Shown here: positions 16,068-24,847 of the stretch, piece after piece
Layout of the letters: every line of letters begins with the position of its first letter
How positions within the stretch are numbered: position 1 is the first letter of the stretch
NCBI GenBank assembly: GCA_035516255.1
Contig: DATJAL010000034.1
Location: 1-51,705, forward strand
Direction of reading: 5' to 3'
DNA length: 51,705 nucleotides
DNA from: Chitinivibrionales bacterium
GTDB taxonomy: Bacteria; Fibrobacterota; Chitinivibrionia; Chitinivibrionales; FEN-1185
Translations under genes and position numbers: made by a program
The notes under the pieces: model-generated
Told to the model about the DNA's origin: nothing
The model's input: only the letters and a program-made list of their open reading frames with translations
Databases searched by the model: none

Positions 16068-18392
16068 TCACCTCGCCACTTTATTAATAATATCCGCCAG
16101 TTCCTTTTGGTTCTTTACCGCTACCACTTCCCTGTTGTTAACAAGGGCTTCGACCGCTTCCCTCATGCCGAATCCTTCGATTTCCTTTTGATCAACTGAC
16201 AATCTAGAAGTGTTTGCCTCAACCTGCTTAACCAGTTCATCCACGGAGATTTTAAGTTTGCCGCAATCGGTGAACCAGTACGAGAGGCTTTTTCGGTCAG
16301 CAAAAAAATCTAAATACCCATTATATTTATCCGGGTATTTTTCCATAATGACAAGCCACCGGAGCGCCTCTTCCTGCCGCAGCGCCTGTTCGGCAGGCGA
16401 TCCGACGGTATCGGACGCTGGATAGACAAGAGGCATAATTCGCATGTTTTGACCGGCCCGCGATTCGTGCAGCAGCGCCTTTATCGCATCTTTTGCGCCT
16501 GGGAAAACAGGATCAACATAAAGCACGAAGGATTTCGGCATTAATTTTCTTTTGTAAAAATATGACGGTTTTACCATTCCTGGCTTAAATAAAAGCTTGT
16601 CTTTCACAATAGTCAGCCCTGATTCAATAGAAGGATAATTCGGCGCATTCGTTATATCCTTGTCAAAGATAAAAAGAGGCAAAAATGCCGGTGAATATTC
16701 AGAAAGAATCTTTTTTCCCTTTTCGGATGAAGCCCGGACAGTGTCAATAATGACGCCGGGAAAATCATTCATAATTCCGGCCATCACGCCGTTTTCTGGA
16801 TGAAACAACGAAGAATCCGACACGACGACGGTTAGTGTGAAACGAAGGGCATCATGGAATTCGCAAACGGCCTTGTTTCCTTTTTTCTCAACGCATTTCC
16901 CCACCTTGCCGATTTTCCGGCAGTCCGCATCGCTGAAACATTCGGGAAGCGAATCGCAATACGCGGTTTTCGTCCCGGCTGTTCCGCATACAAGTTTTGC
17001 AATCCGGTTTTTGGTTATTTCCTGTGAAAATGGCATGTTGTTGACAAGCAGGGTCGGCGAGGCGTTGATGCCCATGCGCATCGAACGGGTATAATGCATG
17101 GCGAGTTCAGCATGGCCCTTTTTGGCTATCCAACCTTTCAGCTTGGAAAGGTTAAGTCCCATGCCGCGGATCACCGACTCGGTCTGATCCTGCGGTATTG
17201 ATGCACGTCGTTTGAGAAATTCCTGCCATTTTTCAGGGTACAAAGCCTGTACCGACAGCCAAAGCAGTTCATCATCGATTTCCGCTTGTCCATGCAAAGA
17301 GGTCAGGGTGCTGTCCATGTGCGCAGTCCCAATGAACCACAAATGCCATTCTACCGCAGGGAACAGAGGAAGGAAGTCGGAAAATTCTTTGAGCGCCGCG
17401 CACCCGAATTGACATTGTGACATGATATACAAATCCAAAACGGTCTTTGTCTGCAAAGATTTATTTTCCCCGGGAAGCGCGACAAGCTTTGAAACAACCG
17501 GATCATCAGGAATATTGGGGCCGACATCGAACCAGCCGGTCCTGCCGACCCCCGCCCCTTTATTGTCCTCCACGATTTCCGCATACGAAAGCGCCTTGCC
17601 CTGAAACCCGAACTGCAGCATCACCTGACCCTGCGCCGTGATGAATTCCTCCGTTGAGCTTTTCCGGTGACCGTTTACGACAAGGTCGCAGTCAGGAAAT
17701 GTATCGAGCAACATGCGGCTTTCCGTTTCACCAAGATGAGCAAGGATGATCTGGATATCTGATTTTCCCTTGAGTTCTTTCCAAATGGCCCGTATCGCAG
17801 GAATGGGAGGTTTGACAATTATGGAATCATCGATTGCTAGGAGCTTTTCCGGCGTTGTCACTGCAGTGACTCCTATTGAATATTTTCCTTTTTTGACAAT
17901 GATATACGACGCAGCAAGCAAGCGGCCGTTTTGCATGTAGCAATTTGCAGAAACGAGCGGCACCCCGGAATAAGCCGCCTGTTTTGCTAGCCATTGTCCT
18001 CCGTATTGCAGGTCGTCGTCGCCGATGCAAACGGCGTCATATTTGATATATCCCATGGCCCGTATTGCCGCCAAAGTCCGGAGAGAATCGCCTTGCCTTC
18101 CCTTGGTATAAGAATCGTATAAACCACCGCCCCCAAAACCGCCAGCATCAACAAGTATCACATCGTTTGAGTCGCGCAGCATGGTAACAAGTGACGCGCG
18201 TTTGGCAAAACCGCCGCCCGGATCGTCGGGGCAGTTGCAGGCTTCAAGCATAGCATGCGTTTCACCGCTTGCAACCAGTAGGATTTTTTTTTCGGGAGCG
18301 GCAAATGAATAAAATGCAAGCATGAGCAGGCAGAGAACGCACGACCTCATTCCCCGATTGCTTAAAAATCCCTGTTTAAATGCGATGTTCAT
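16068..18392 (-). CDS. exported fusion: metallophosphoesterase/5'-nucleotidase-like domain + DsbA/GILT-like thioredoxin domain + degenerate thioredoxin-like domain
   Basis: 774 residues. Residues 15-32 form a signal peptide core; an in-frame ATG at 18350 gives a shorter, cleaner signal peptide. Residues 36-300 resemble the calcineurin-like 5'-nucleotidase fold (VASGETH, VILVDAGG, IGDDD, ILAHLGE, VVNGHRK), but usual metal ligands are changed: the GNHE motif reads GDDD and GHSH reads GHRK. Residues 315-470 resemble a DsbA/GILT-type thiol domain: LYIMSQCQFGC with C327 and C331, and a cis-proline region INASPTLLV (P446). Residues 485-510 hold four spaced cysteines. About 620-740 open with LYVDPVFPGA, a thioredoxin-like start lacking both cysteines. 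Probably periplasmic. It could be a redox or sulfur-related protein; activity of either part is unproven. Confidence 0.72.
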   Translation of the reverse strand: MNIAFKQGFLSNRGMRSCVLCLLMLAFYSFAAPEKKILLVASGETHAMLEACNCPDDPGGGFAKRASLVTMLRDSNDVILVDAGGFGGGGLYDSYTKGRQGDSLRTLAAIRAMGYIKYDAVCIGDDDLQYGGQWLAKQAAYSGVPLVSANCYMQNGRLLAASYIIVKKGKYSIGVTAVTTPEKLLAIDDSIIVKPPIPAIRAIWKELKGKSDIQIILAHLGETESRMLLDTFPDCDLVVNGHRKSSTEEFITAQGQVMLQFGFQGKALSYAEIVEDNKGAGVGRTGWFDVGPNIPDDPVVSKLVALPGENKSLQTKTVLDLYIMSQCQFGCAALKEFSDFLPLFPAVEWHLWFIGTAHMDSTLTSLHGQAEIDDELLWLSVQALYPEKWQEFLKRRASIPQDQTESVIRGMGLNLSKLKGWIAKKGHAELAMHYTRSMRMGINASPTLLVNNMPFSQEITKNRIAKLVCGTAGTKTAYCDSLPECFSDADCRKIGKVGKCVEKKGNKAVCEFHDALRFTLTVVVSDSSLFHPENGVMAGIMNDFPGVIIDTVRASSEKGKKILSEYSPAFLPLFIFDKDITNAPNYPSIESGLTIVKDKLLFKPGMVKPSYFYKRKLMPKSFVLYVDPVFPGAKDAIKALLHESRAGQNMRIMPLVYPASDTVGSPAEQALRQEEALRWLVIMEKYPDKYNGYLDFFADRKSLSYWFTDCGKLKISVDELVKQVEANTSRLSVDQKEIEGFGMREAVEALVNNREVVAVKNQKELADIINKVAR

Positions 18393-18406
18393 AATTTTAC
18401 TACAAC

Positions 18407-18436
18407 AAAATAACTATAATCCCACCGAACTATCAA
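18407..18436 (-). promoter_or_regulatory. possible promoter of the phosphoesterase/thioredoxin fusion gene
   Basis: On the minus strand TTGATA (18436-18431), 18-base spacer, TATTTT (18412-18407), about 15 bases before the ATG. Short leader; tentative. Confidence 0.35.
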
Positions 18437-18491
18437 TGCGCCTTATACCATCATAGCAAAGCGCTGAAATTTTAATGCTGAACTGATTTTG

Positions 18492-18519
18492 TTGACATTA
18501 TGCTCCATTTTAGTATTTT
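18492..18519 (+). promoter_or_regulatory. sigma70-type promoter of trpB2
   Basis: TTGACA (18492-18497), 16-base spacer, TATTTT (18514-18519), about 50 bases before the trpB2 start, in a divergent intergenic region. Confidence 0.55.
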
Positions 18520-18570
18520 ATTACTTTGTTCTTCCCTATGGATACCCAATTAAATTTAAAAGGAGACTTT

Positions 18571-19971
18571 ATGCCTTTAAAAACACCGGTCAAAGTTTTT
18601 TTAAGCGAAGACGAAATACCGCGCCAGTGGTACAACCTGGCAGCGGACCTTCCTACTCCCCTGCAACCGCCGCTCGGACCGGACGGCAAACCGCTCAGCC
18701 CCGAAGCGCTCGGAGCCGTGTTTCCCATGAACCTGATTGAGCAGGAGGTGAGCCAGGAGCGCTGGATCAATATTCCGGAAGAAATCATTGAAATCCTCTA
18801 CCGTTGGCGCCCCTCCCCGCTCAGGCGCGCGGTGTACCTCGAAAAAGCCCTGGGAACGCCCGCAAAAATCTATTACAAGGACGAAAGCGTTTCTCCAGCC
18901 GGCAGCCACAAACCCAATACAGCCATTCCGCAGGTGTGGTATAATAAACAATTCGGAACAAAAACCATCACGACGGAAACCGGTGCGGGACAGTGGGGCA
19001 GCGCTCTTGCGTTTTCATGCGCGCTACTGGGGCTCAAATGTAAGGTTTTCATGGTGCGTATCAGCTTTGAACAGAAACCTTTCAGAAAGATCATGATGGA
19101 AACATGGGGCGGAAAATGCGTCGCCAGTCCTAGCACCGAAACCGAGGCGGGAAGAAACTTCCTTAAAAAGGACCCTAATACTCCGGGGAGCCTCGGCATT
19201 GCTATCAGCGAAGCCGTGGAGGCGGCGGTCACCGACAAATCGGGAACCACAAAATATTCGCTGGGAAGCGTGCTTAACCATGTGCTGCTGCACCAGACCA
19301 TCATCGGTCTCGAGGCCAAGAAGCAGCTTGCCAAGATCGGCGTAAAGAAACCCGACATTGTCATTGCATGCGCCGGCGGCGGGAGCAACTTCGGCGGTAT
19401 CGCATTCCCTTTTGTCGCGGACAAGATCGCAGGCGCCAACATTGACATCGTTCCAGTGGAACCAGCCTCGTGTCCGTCCATGACACGCGGCATTTTCACC
19501 TACGATTTCGGGGATTCCGCGGGGATGACGCCGCTTCTTCCCATGCATACCCTGGGGCATAACTTCATCCCGGAACCCATTCATGCCGGCGGGCTCCGCT
19601 ACCACGGCATGGCGCCGCTCGTATCCCAGGCGATCGTCGAAGGGCTTGTGAAGCCACGGGCGATCCACCAGACCGAATGTTTCAAGGCCGCGCTGAAGTG
19701 GGCAGGCACCGAGGGCATGATTATCGCACCGGAAACAAGCCATGCCGTCGCCGCGGTCATCCAGGAAGCGCTCAAGGCCAAGGAGGAAGGAAAGGAAAAG
19801 GTCATCCTCTTCAACCTGAGCGGTCACGGCCACATGGACCTCGCGGGCTACTCTAAGTTCATGGAGGGGAAACTCACCGACTTTGAACTTCCCCAAAAGA
19901 ACATCGAAGCCGCAGAGGCCGACCTTAAAAACCTGCCTAAAGCAAAGGCGGTCAAGACAGGCAAGTGGTGA
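18571..19971 (+). CDS. trpB: TrpB2-type tryptophan synthase beta chain
   Basis: 466-residue PLP enzyme of the TrpB2 (long, stand-alone) subfamily, which condenses indole with serine to tryptophan. Seen: the PLP lysine K114 in AGSHKPNTA, TETGAGQWGSALA, the phosphate-binding CAGGGSNFGG and the C-terminal NLSGHGHMDL. The extended N-terminus (RQWYNLAADLP) and the insertion AGGLRYHG are typical of TrpB2 and not of TrpB1. The ATG at 18571 follows AGGAG (18561-18565); an upstream in-frame ATG overlaps the promoter. The gene has its own promoter and terminator and no trpA beside it, so it may salvage indole or use other nucleophiles rather than form the alpha-beta complex. Confidence 0.93.
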   Translation: MPLKTPVKVFLSEDEIPRQWYNLAADLPTPLQPPLGPDGKPLSPEALGAVFPMNLIEQEVSQERWINIPEEIIEILYRWRPSPLRRAVYLEKALGTPAKIYYKDESVSPAGSHKPNTAIPQVWYNKQFGTKTITTETGAGQWGSALAFSCALLGLKCKVFMVRISFEQKPFRKIMMETWGGKCVASPSTETEAGRNFLKKDPNTPGSLGIAISEAVEAAVTDKSGTTKYSLGSVLNHVLLHQTIIGLEAKKQLAKIGVKKPDIVIACAGGGSNFGGIAFPFVADKIAGANIDIVPVEPASCPSMTRGIFTYDFGDSAGMTPLLPMHTLGHNFIPEPIHAGGLRYHGMAPLVSQAIVEGLVKPRAIHQTECFKAALKWAGTEGMIIAPETSHAVAAVIQEALKAKEEGKEKVILFNLSGHGHMDLAGYSKFMEGKLTDFELPQKNIEAAEADLKNLPKAKAVKTGKW

Positions 19972-19998
19972 TTTTTTATCTTGAGTGAAATCTGAAAG

Positions 19999-20027
19999 GC
20001 AGCCGGGCTAATCTCCGGCTGCTTTTT
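19999..20027 (+). terminator. rho-independent terminator of trpB2
   Basis: Perfect 8-base stem GCAGCCGG / CCGGCTGC, 8-base loop, then TTTTT; 27 bases after the stop. Confidence 0.88.
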
Positions 20028-20054
20028 CTTTGTGATTTTTAAGGACGGTGGTTT

Positions 20055-21440
20055 TTAATAGTGAGAGAGCGGCCGCTTTCCTATCGGAAATACATTGAAC
20101 CCGATATCAAACAGCTTCTGGTGATCCAGGATGTTCCGACCGTCAAAAATAAAGGCCGGCTTTTCCATGAGCGAGAATATTTTTTTATAGTCGAGTAAGC
20201 GGTATTCCTGCCATTCGGTGCATACCGCGATGGCGTGCGCGCCTCTGGCCGCCTTATAAGGATTTTTTTCGTATTCGATCTTATCCTTGTATTCCGCAAG
20301 GTCAATTTTCGCGTTTCCAATCGCCTTGGGGTCGCTGATGATCACATGCGCCTGCTCCGCCAGCACTTTCTTGGCTACATAGATCGCGGGCGATTCGCGG
20401 GTGTCTCCTGTATCGGCCTTGAAGGCGAACCCGAGAATCACGATGCGCTTTTTGGCAATGGTGTTGAACATGGCATGGATCATGGTTCTCACGAAACGGG
20501 TCATCTGGTAATCGTTGATCTTGATGACATTCTCCCAGTAATGCGCCACGTCGGAAAGACCGTAATGCTCGCACAGATACACCAGGTTGAGAATATCCTT
20601 TTTAAAGCACGATCCACCGAACCCGACGCTTGCCTTGAGAAATTTGTCGCCGATGCGGCTGTCTTTTCCGATGGCAAACGCGACCTCCGAAACATCGGCC
20701 TCGGTTTTTTCGCACAGCGCGGAAATGCTGTTGATCGAGGAAATGCGCTGCGCCAGAAACGCGTTTGCGACGAGTTTGGAAAGCTCGGCGCTCCACACAT
20801 TGCTCGTAATGATGTTTTTCCTGTCCACCCAATGCGCGTAAATGTCCACAAGCTCCTTTCGAGCCGCGAGACCGGTTTTCGTCTCGTGAGTTCCGATGAG
20901 CACGCGGTCGGGTGAAAGAAGGTCGTCCACGGCGCTTCCTTCTGCAAGAAACTCCGGGTTCGACGCGACTTCAAAATGGATGCTCTTGTCGTTGGCGTTA
21001 AGAATGCGTTCCATCGCATGCGCGGTGCGCACCGGAAGCGTGCTTTTCTCCACGATGATTTTATCCGACTGTGATGCTTTCACGATGTTGCGCGCGGTTT
21101 TTTCCCAATACTGGAGATCAGCCGCTTTGCCGGCTCCGTCGCCGAACGTTTTGGTCGGCGTGTTCACGGAAACAAAGATTATTTCAGCGGATTTGATGGC
21201 CTCGTCGATGTCGGTGGAAAAAAAAAGGTTTTTTCCCCTGGCCTTTTTCACCACATCGATCAGACCGGGCTCGTAAATGGGCAGGTTGTTGCTTTCCCAA
21301 GCAGCAATGCGCTCGGCATTGACGTCAACGACGGTGACCTTGATGTCAGGGCATTTTGCCGCGATGACCGCCATGGTGGGGCCGCCCACGTAACCGGCGC
21401 CGATGCAGGTGATATTGCTCTTGAAAGCTTTTGTTGGCAT
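20055..21440 (-). CDS. ugd: UDP-glucose 6-dehydrogenase
   Basis: 461 residues. Oxidises UDP-glucose twice to UDP-glucuronate, a precursor for polysaccharides or modified LPS. Seen: NAD motif [16 protein letters not shown] (12-27), [29 protein letters not shown] and the catalytic Cys C278 in [10 protein letters not shown]. Wording of these motifs ([28 protein letters not shown]) is that of the longer, eukaryote-like UGDH type rather than the short bacterial one. The ATG at 21440 follows AGGAGA at 8 bases; an earlier start would overlap the upstream serine hydrolase gene. It lies 25 bases downstream of that gene. Confidence 0.95.
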   Translation of the reverse strand: MPTKAFKSNITCIGAGYVGGPTMAVIAAKCPDIKVTVVDVNAERIAAWESNNLPIYEPGLIDVVKKARGKNLFFSTDIDEAIKSAEIIFVSVNTPTKTFGDGAGKAADLQYWEKTARNIVKASQSDKIIVEKSTLPVRTAHAMERILNANDKSIHFEVASNPEFLAEGSAVDDLLSPDRVLIGTHETKTGLAARKELVDIYAHWVDRKNIITSNVWSAELSKLVANAFLAQRISSINSISALCEKTEADVSEVAFAIGKDSRIGDKFLKASVGFGGSCFKKDILNLVYLCEHYGLSDVAHYWENVIKINDYQMTRFVRTMIHAMFNTIAKKRIVILGFAFKADTGDTRESPAIYVAKKVLAEQAHVIISDPKAIGNAKIDLAEYKDKIEYEKNPYKAARGAHAIAVCTEWQEYRLLDYKKIFSLMEKPAFIFDGRNILDHQKLFDIGFNVFPIGKRPLSHY

Positions 21441-21465
21441 CCGAATTTCTCCTAGTGACTTTGGG

Positions 21466-22521
21466 TTATTCCGTAGCAAAAATGATATCCGCTATACTTC
21501 TTCGCACGTTGTCTATCGCCTGCATGTCGGGCTTTCTTGCAGGAAATACGTAATTGGATAAAAATACCATTGCCGTTTGTTTCGGTATATCGCACATGCA
21601 TACGCAGCCGGTAAATCCCGTTTTTCCAATGGTCCTGCTTGAACAAAAATTCCCCATGTAGCGTTTCTGGTTCAGTTCCCATCCGAGTCCGGCGCACAGG
21701 CCGAGTTCTTGTATCTGGTTGCTCTGCATCTGCAAAATACTGCGTCCTGAAAAATATCTTCTGCCCTGCCACACCCCATCGTTTAAAAGCATGTTTAAAA
21801 ACCGCATAAGGTCCGACGCGGTGGAAAACAGGCCTGCGGAGCCGGCGACCATTTTCTGCCGCAATACGAACGCGCTTTCATCGTGGATTTCGCCGTGGAT
21901 CAACCTGCCGCGCCAAGTGTCGATTTCCGTCGGTACGATGGTTTGCCGTGAAAACTGCTCTGGAAAAAACGACGTGCTCGACATTCCGAGCGGTCCGAAA
22001 AATTCCTTTTGCGCGGTGACGGCGAGACATTCCTTGGTGACTTTTTCAACAACCATCCCCAGCAGGATGCTCGTGGCGTTTGTATAAAAAAAAGTGGAAC
22101 CCGGTTCGGTTGGAAACTCCGTGTTGAATATGGCATTTAAAATTCCGTCCGGGCCTTTGTCTTTGAGAGCCGAAAGCCGGAAATTATAGTTGAGCGTTTG
22201 CGTGAGCAGATGGCGTATTTTCACTTTCTCCCTGCTCGAATTGTTGAATTCGGGAATATAATCGACCAGTTTGTCATCAAGGTGAAGCTTTCCCTTGTCA
22301 ACGAGTTGGATGGCCAGGCATGCGGTGGGTATCGCCTTGGTGACTGAGGCGACATCGAAAATTGAATCCCTTTCCATTGCAGGCGATGAGGGGGCATAGG
22401 TGTGCCTGCCAAACGACGCAACGATTTGCTCCGAATAAGGTGATGTGTAGCCTATGACGCAGCCCGGAAAAACTTTTTCCAGGATTGCCTTATTGATCCG
22501 GTCGCGTATTTTCTCAATCAT
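21466..22521 (-). CDS. serine hydrolase of the class C beta-lactamase / penicillin-binding-protein fold
   Basis: 351 residues. Family members include esterases, D-aminopeptidases and DD-peptidases. Seen: the SxxK motif ASVTK with S59 and K62, the Tyr-x-Asn motif FYTNAT (Y146, N148) and a C-terminal GKTGFTG corresponding to the KTG/HxG element, so all three active-site motifs are present. No signal peptide is visible from this start, so it is probably cytoplasmic. I rejected the in-frame ATG at 22572 because it lies inside the terminator hairpin of the preceding gene. It is co-oriented with ugd, 25 bases away. True substrate unknown; these proteins are often annotated as beta-lactamase without such activity. 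Confidence 0.85.
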   Translation of the reverse strand: MIEKIRDRINKAILEKVFPGCVIGYTSPYSEQIVASFGRHTYAPSSPAMERDSIFDVASVTKAIPTACLAIQLVDKGKLHLDDKLVDYIPEFNNSSREKVKIRHLLTQTLNYNFRLSALKDKGPDGILNAIFNTEFPTEPGSTFFYTNATSILLGMVVEKVTKECLAVTAQKEFFGPLGMSSTSFFPEQFSRQTIVPTEIDTWRGRLIHGEIHDESAFVLRQKMVAGSAGLFSTASDLMRFLNMLLNDGVWQGRRYFSGRSILQMQSNQIQELGLCAGLGWELNQKRYMGNFCSSRTIGKTGFTGCVCMCDIPKQTAMVFLSNYVFPARKPDMQAIDNVRRSIADIIFATE

Positions 22522-22545
22522 GATAATCAGTATGGAACAGCGATT

Positions 22546-22583
22546 TAAAAACAATAACGCCGGAGAATACATTTTCCGGCGTT
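22546..22583 (-). terminator. rho-independent terminator of the acidic-tailed gene
   Basis: Perfect stem AACGCCGG / CCGGCGTT extended by further A-T pairs around a tiny loop, followed on the minus strand by ATTGTTTTT. It separates the gene from the serine hydrolase gene. Confidence 0.75.
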
Positions 22584-22609
22584 TACCGCTTTATCCGTCA
22601 GTAAAATAT

Positions 22610-23512
22610 TTATTGAGGAGCCGGTTCCTGCCCCGGAGCGGCTTCCTGTTGCGGCGGAGGCGCAGTCTTCTCCATTGGGTTTTCTTCCACGGGCGATGCC
22701 TCGGTCACGGCTTCCTGCCGGGGCTGTTCTGCGGGTTGTGCGCCTTCTTGCACCACGATAACGGTTTCATCAGCAGTCGTGTCTTGTGTTTGAGAAGCCT
22801 GCGGCATTTCGATCTCAACGGTGGAAGCTTTTTCTAAAACAGTTTCGCCCCCTGCCAGTTCCGCCTCGTCATCTTCCAAAACTTCCTCTTCATCATGGGG
22901 TGACAGGCGCTTGGTTTCTGCAACGTACGCGGCGCGCTGGTCGGGTTTTGATTTCAGCAGATCAAGAAGGCTTGCCGTGTTCTCGGCGCTCAAGATGATC
23001 CTGAGTTGCTTTGAAACCTTTGCGTTAAATCCCCACGCCTTCAGTTGGTCGGGTGAAACCTCAAACGCGTCACCGATTGAAACAAAATGAACCTCGTCGG
23101 CGCGGAGCGCAATGCAGGTATCGGAATCCAAGCAGGAATACTCGTCGAGATACCGGCGGTGCAGCTTCTGCACGTCGGCGGTCTTAGCGATGCGGAAATA
23201 TCCGGTGACGAGCATCTTGTCCTTGAATCCTTCCTTTGCACCGGCGTACTTGGTGAGGAAAAAAAGGTACCTGAGTTTGCTTTTGGCAAATGCGCCGCGG
23301 ATTTTTGTGCGCATGCATCCGTAATAACCATAGGTTCCGGTCTCGTAGTTCGGATCGGGCAGTTCGGGTGAATCTATATCATCGGGGATTTCCCGTATCG
23401 GGATTTCAGAAACCGGGTCCGAGGAGTAAAAAACAACCATGCCGGTGTTCGCGGCCCGGTAATCCTGCCATTGAATACTGTCTGGCGTTTTGGAAATTAT
23501 ACCGTGGCTCAT
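22610..23512 (-). CDS. hypothetical protein with acidic, Pro/Gln-rich C-terminal tail
   Basis: 300 residues, family not recognised. Residues 1-205 look like a folded alpha/beta domain without signal peptide: GMVVFYSSDP, a YGYYGCM turn, LRYLFFLTKYAG, KMLVTGYFRI and EVHFVSIGDAFEVSP. Residues about 205-300 are low complexity, rich in Glu, Ala, Gln and Pro, beginning with a run of acidic residues (EEEVLEDDEAE). The start is supported by GAAAGGAAA before the ATG. A terminator before (for queA) and one after make it a single-gene unit. A disordered acidic tail suggests binding to a basic partner such as nucleic-acid-binding protein, but this is speculation. Confidence 0.75.
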   Translation of the reverse strand: MSHGIISKTPDSIQWQDYRAANTGMVVFYSSDPVSEIPIREIPDDIDSPELPDPNYETGTYGYYGCMRTKIRGAFAKSKLRYLFFLTKYAGAKEGFKDKMLVTGYFRIAKTADVQKLHRRYLDEYSCLDSDTCIALRADEVHFVSIGDAFEVSPDQLKAWGFNAKVSKQLRIILSAENTASLLDLLKSKPDQRAAYVAETKRLSPHDEEEVLEDDEAELAGGETVLEKASTVEIEMPQASQTQDTTADETVIVVQEGAQPAEQPRQEAVTEASPVEENPMEKTAPPPQQEAAPGQEPAPQ

Positions 23513-23604
23513 GGCCTTTTTCCTTTCAAATCAATGATGCTGTGTGAAAAAGATACGATGAGAAAGATTGCCCAATTACGAGCAGTCAGGGCCTATTGCA
23601 GATT

Positions 23605-23643
23605 AAAAAATGAAGCCCGCATGCATAAAATCATACGGGCTTC
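23605..23643 (-). terminator. rho-independent terminator of queA
   Basis: Stem GAAGCCCG / CGGGCTTC with a 16-base loop, followed on the minus strand by ATTTTTTAATC. It lies about 90 bases past the queA stop. Confidence 0.75.
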
Positions 23644-23732
23644 CATGTCTCTTCTGGTATAAAGATAACTGGCGGCAGAGTATTTGTCAATACATGAATT
23701 TTCGCTCAGTAAATTATTTCTTGTAAGACTCG

Positions 23733-24773
23733 TTACAGGATGAGCATGGCGTCGCCATAACTGAAAAAACGGTACCGTTCGGCAACTGCCTGGCGGTAGG
23801 CCTCTAGCACGACCTCGCGACCGGCAAACGCGCTTACCAGCATAAGCAGGGTTGATTTTGGCACATGGAAATTGGTGACAATGCCGTCGATTGCCCGGAA
23901 CTTGTATCCCGGCAGTATCATAAGGGATGTTTTTCCCGCAGAAGGTTTTATGCAGCCGCCTTCCCCTGCGCAATGCTCGAGAACGCGCACCGAGGTCGTG
24001 CCCACCGCAATTATCCGTCCGCCTTTTGAACGTGTTTGCATTATTTGGGCCGCAGTCTCATCTGTCAATTCATACGACTCTTCATGCATGACATGGTCTT
24101 TTGGATCTACAACGGTCACCGGCTTAAAGGTTCCTATTCCAACATGGAGCGTCAAGTATGATATGCCGATGCCTCGTTCTTCAAGAGCTCCCATAATTCC
24201 GGGGGTAAAATGAAGCCCTGCGGTGGGCGAAGCAATGGCACCCTCATGTTTTGCGTATATGGTTTGATAGGTTTCATCGTCTTTCGCGTCCGCGGGTCTG
24301 CGGATATAATGCGGAAGCGCCATGACGCCGTATTTTTTAATCACTGCGGGCCAGGACTTCACGGAACTGCCAGAAACAAAAGTCACCCCTCTTGTCCCGT
24401 CCGGATTTACCACCGTTATTTCAATGCCTACAGAAGAGTTTTTTTCCAGATATAATTTTACACCCGCCTTGCATCCCCTGCCGGGCCTAACCAGCGCATT
24501 CCAGTGATCACCTACGGACGGACCAGTCAACAGTAATTCAACTCTTCCGCCTGATGCTTTTTTACAGAAAAGGCGCGCATGCATGACTTTGGTATCGTTG
24601 AAAACAAGACGGTCTGCCGGTGAAAGCAGTCCGGGCAATTCCTTAAAAGTCCGGTGTGAGATTGCCCCGCTTTTGCCATCAAGACAGAGCAATCGGCATC
24701 CGTCGCGTTTTACGCAGGGATATTGGGCAATCAGGCCTGAAGGCAATGAATAATCAAAATCCGTTGTTTTCAT
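23733..24773 (-). CDS. queA: S-adenosylmethionine:tRNA ribosyltransferase-isomerase
   Basis: 346 residues, normal. Transfers and isomerises the ribosyl part of SAM onto preQ1 in tRNA to make epoxyqueuosine. Seen: FDYSLPSGLIAQYP at the N-terminus, FNDTKVMHARLF, LLTGPSVGDHWNALVRPGRG, the strongly conserved SPTAGLHFTP, LHVGIGTF and the ending FSYGDAMLI. The usual RDxSRLL reads RDGCRLL, a mild change. Start ATG 24773 without strong ribosome site. No tgt or other queuosine gene is nearby. Confidence 0.96.
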   Translation of the reverse strand: MKTTDFDYSLPSGLIAQYPCVKRDGCRLLCLDGKSGAISHRTFKELPGLLSPADRLVFNDTKVMHARLFCKKASGGRVELLLTGPSVGDHWNALVRPGRGCKAGVKLYLEKNSSVGIEITVVNPDGTRGVTFVSGSSVKSWPAVIKKYGVMALPHYIRRPADAKDDETYQTIYAKHEGAIASPTAGLHFTPGIMGALEERGIGISYLTLHVGIGTFKPVTVVDPKDHVMHEESYELTDETAAQIMQTRSKGGRIIAVGTTSVRVLEHCAGEGGCIKPSAGKTSLMILPGYKFRAIDGIVTNFHVPKSTLLMLVSAFAGREVVLEAYRQAVAERYRFFSYGDAMLIL

Positions 24774-24847
24774 GGATGTTTTTTCTTGCGCGCCATGGTC
24801 TTTTTGAGTCCTGACGAACCCCGGAGCATACTATATTAAAATACAGG

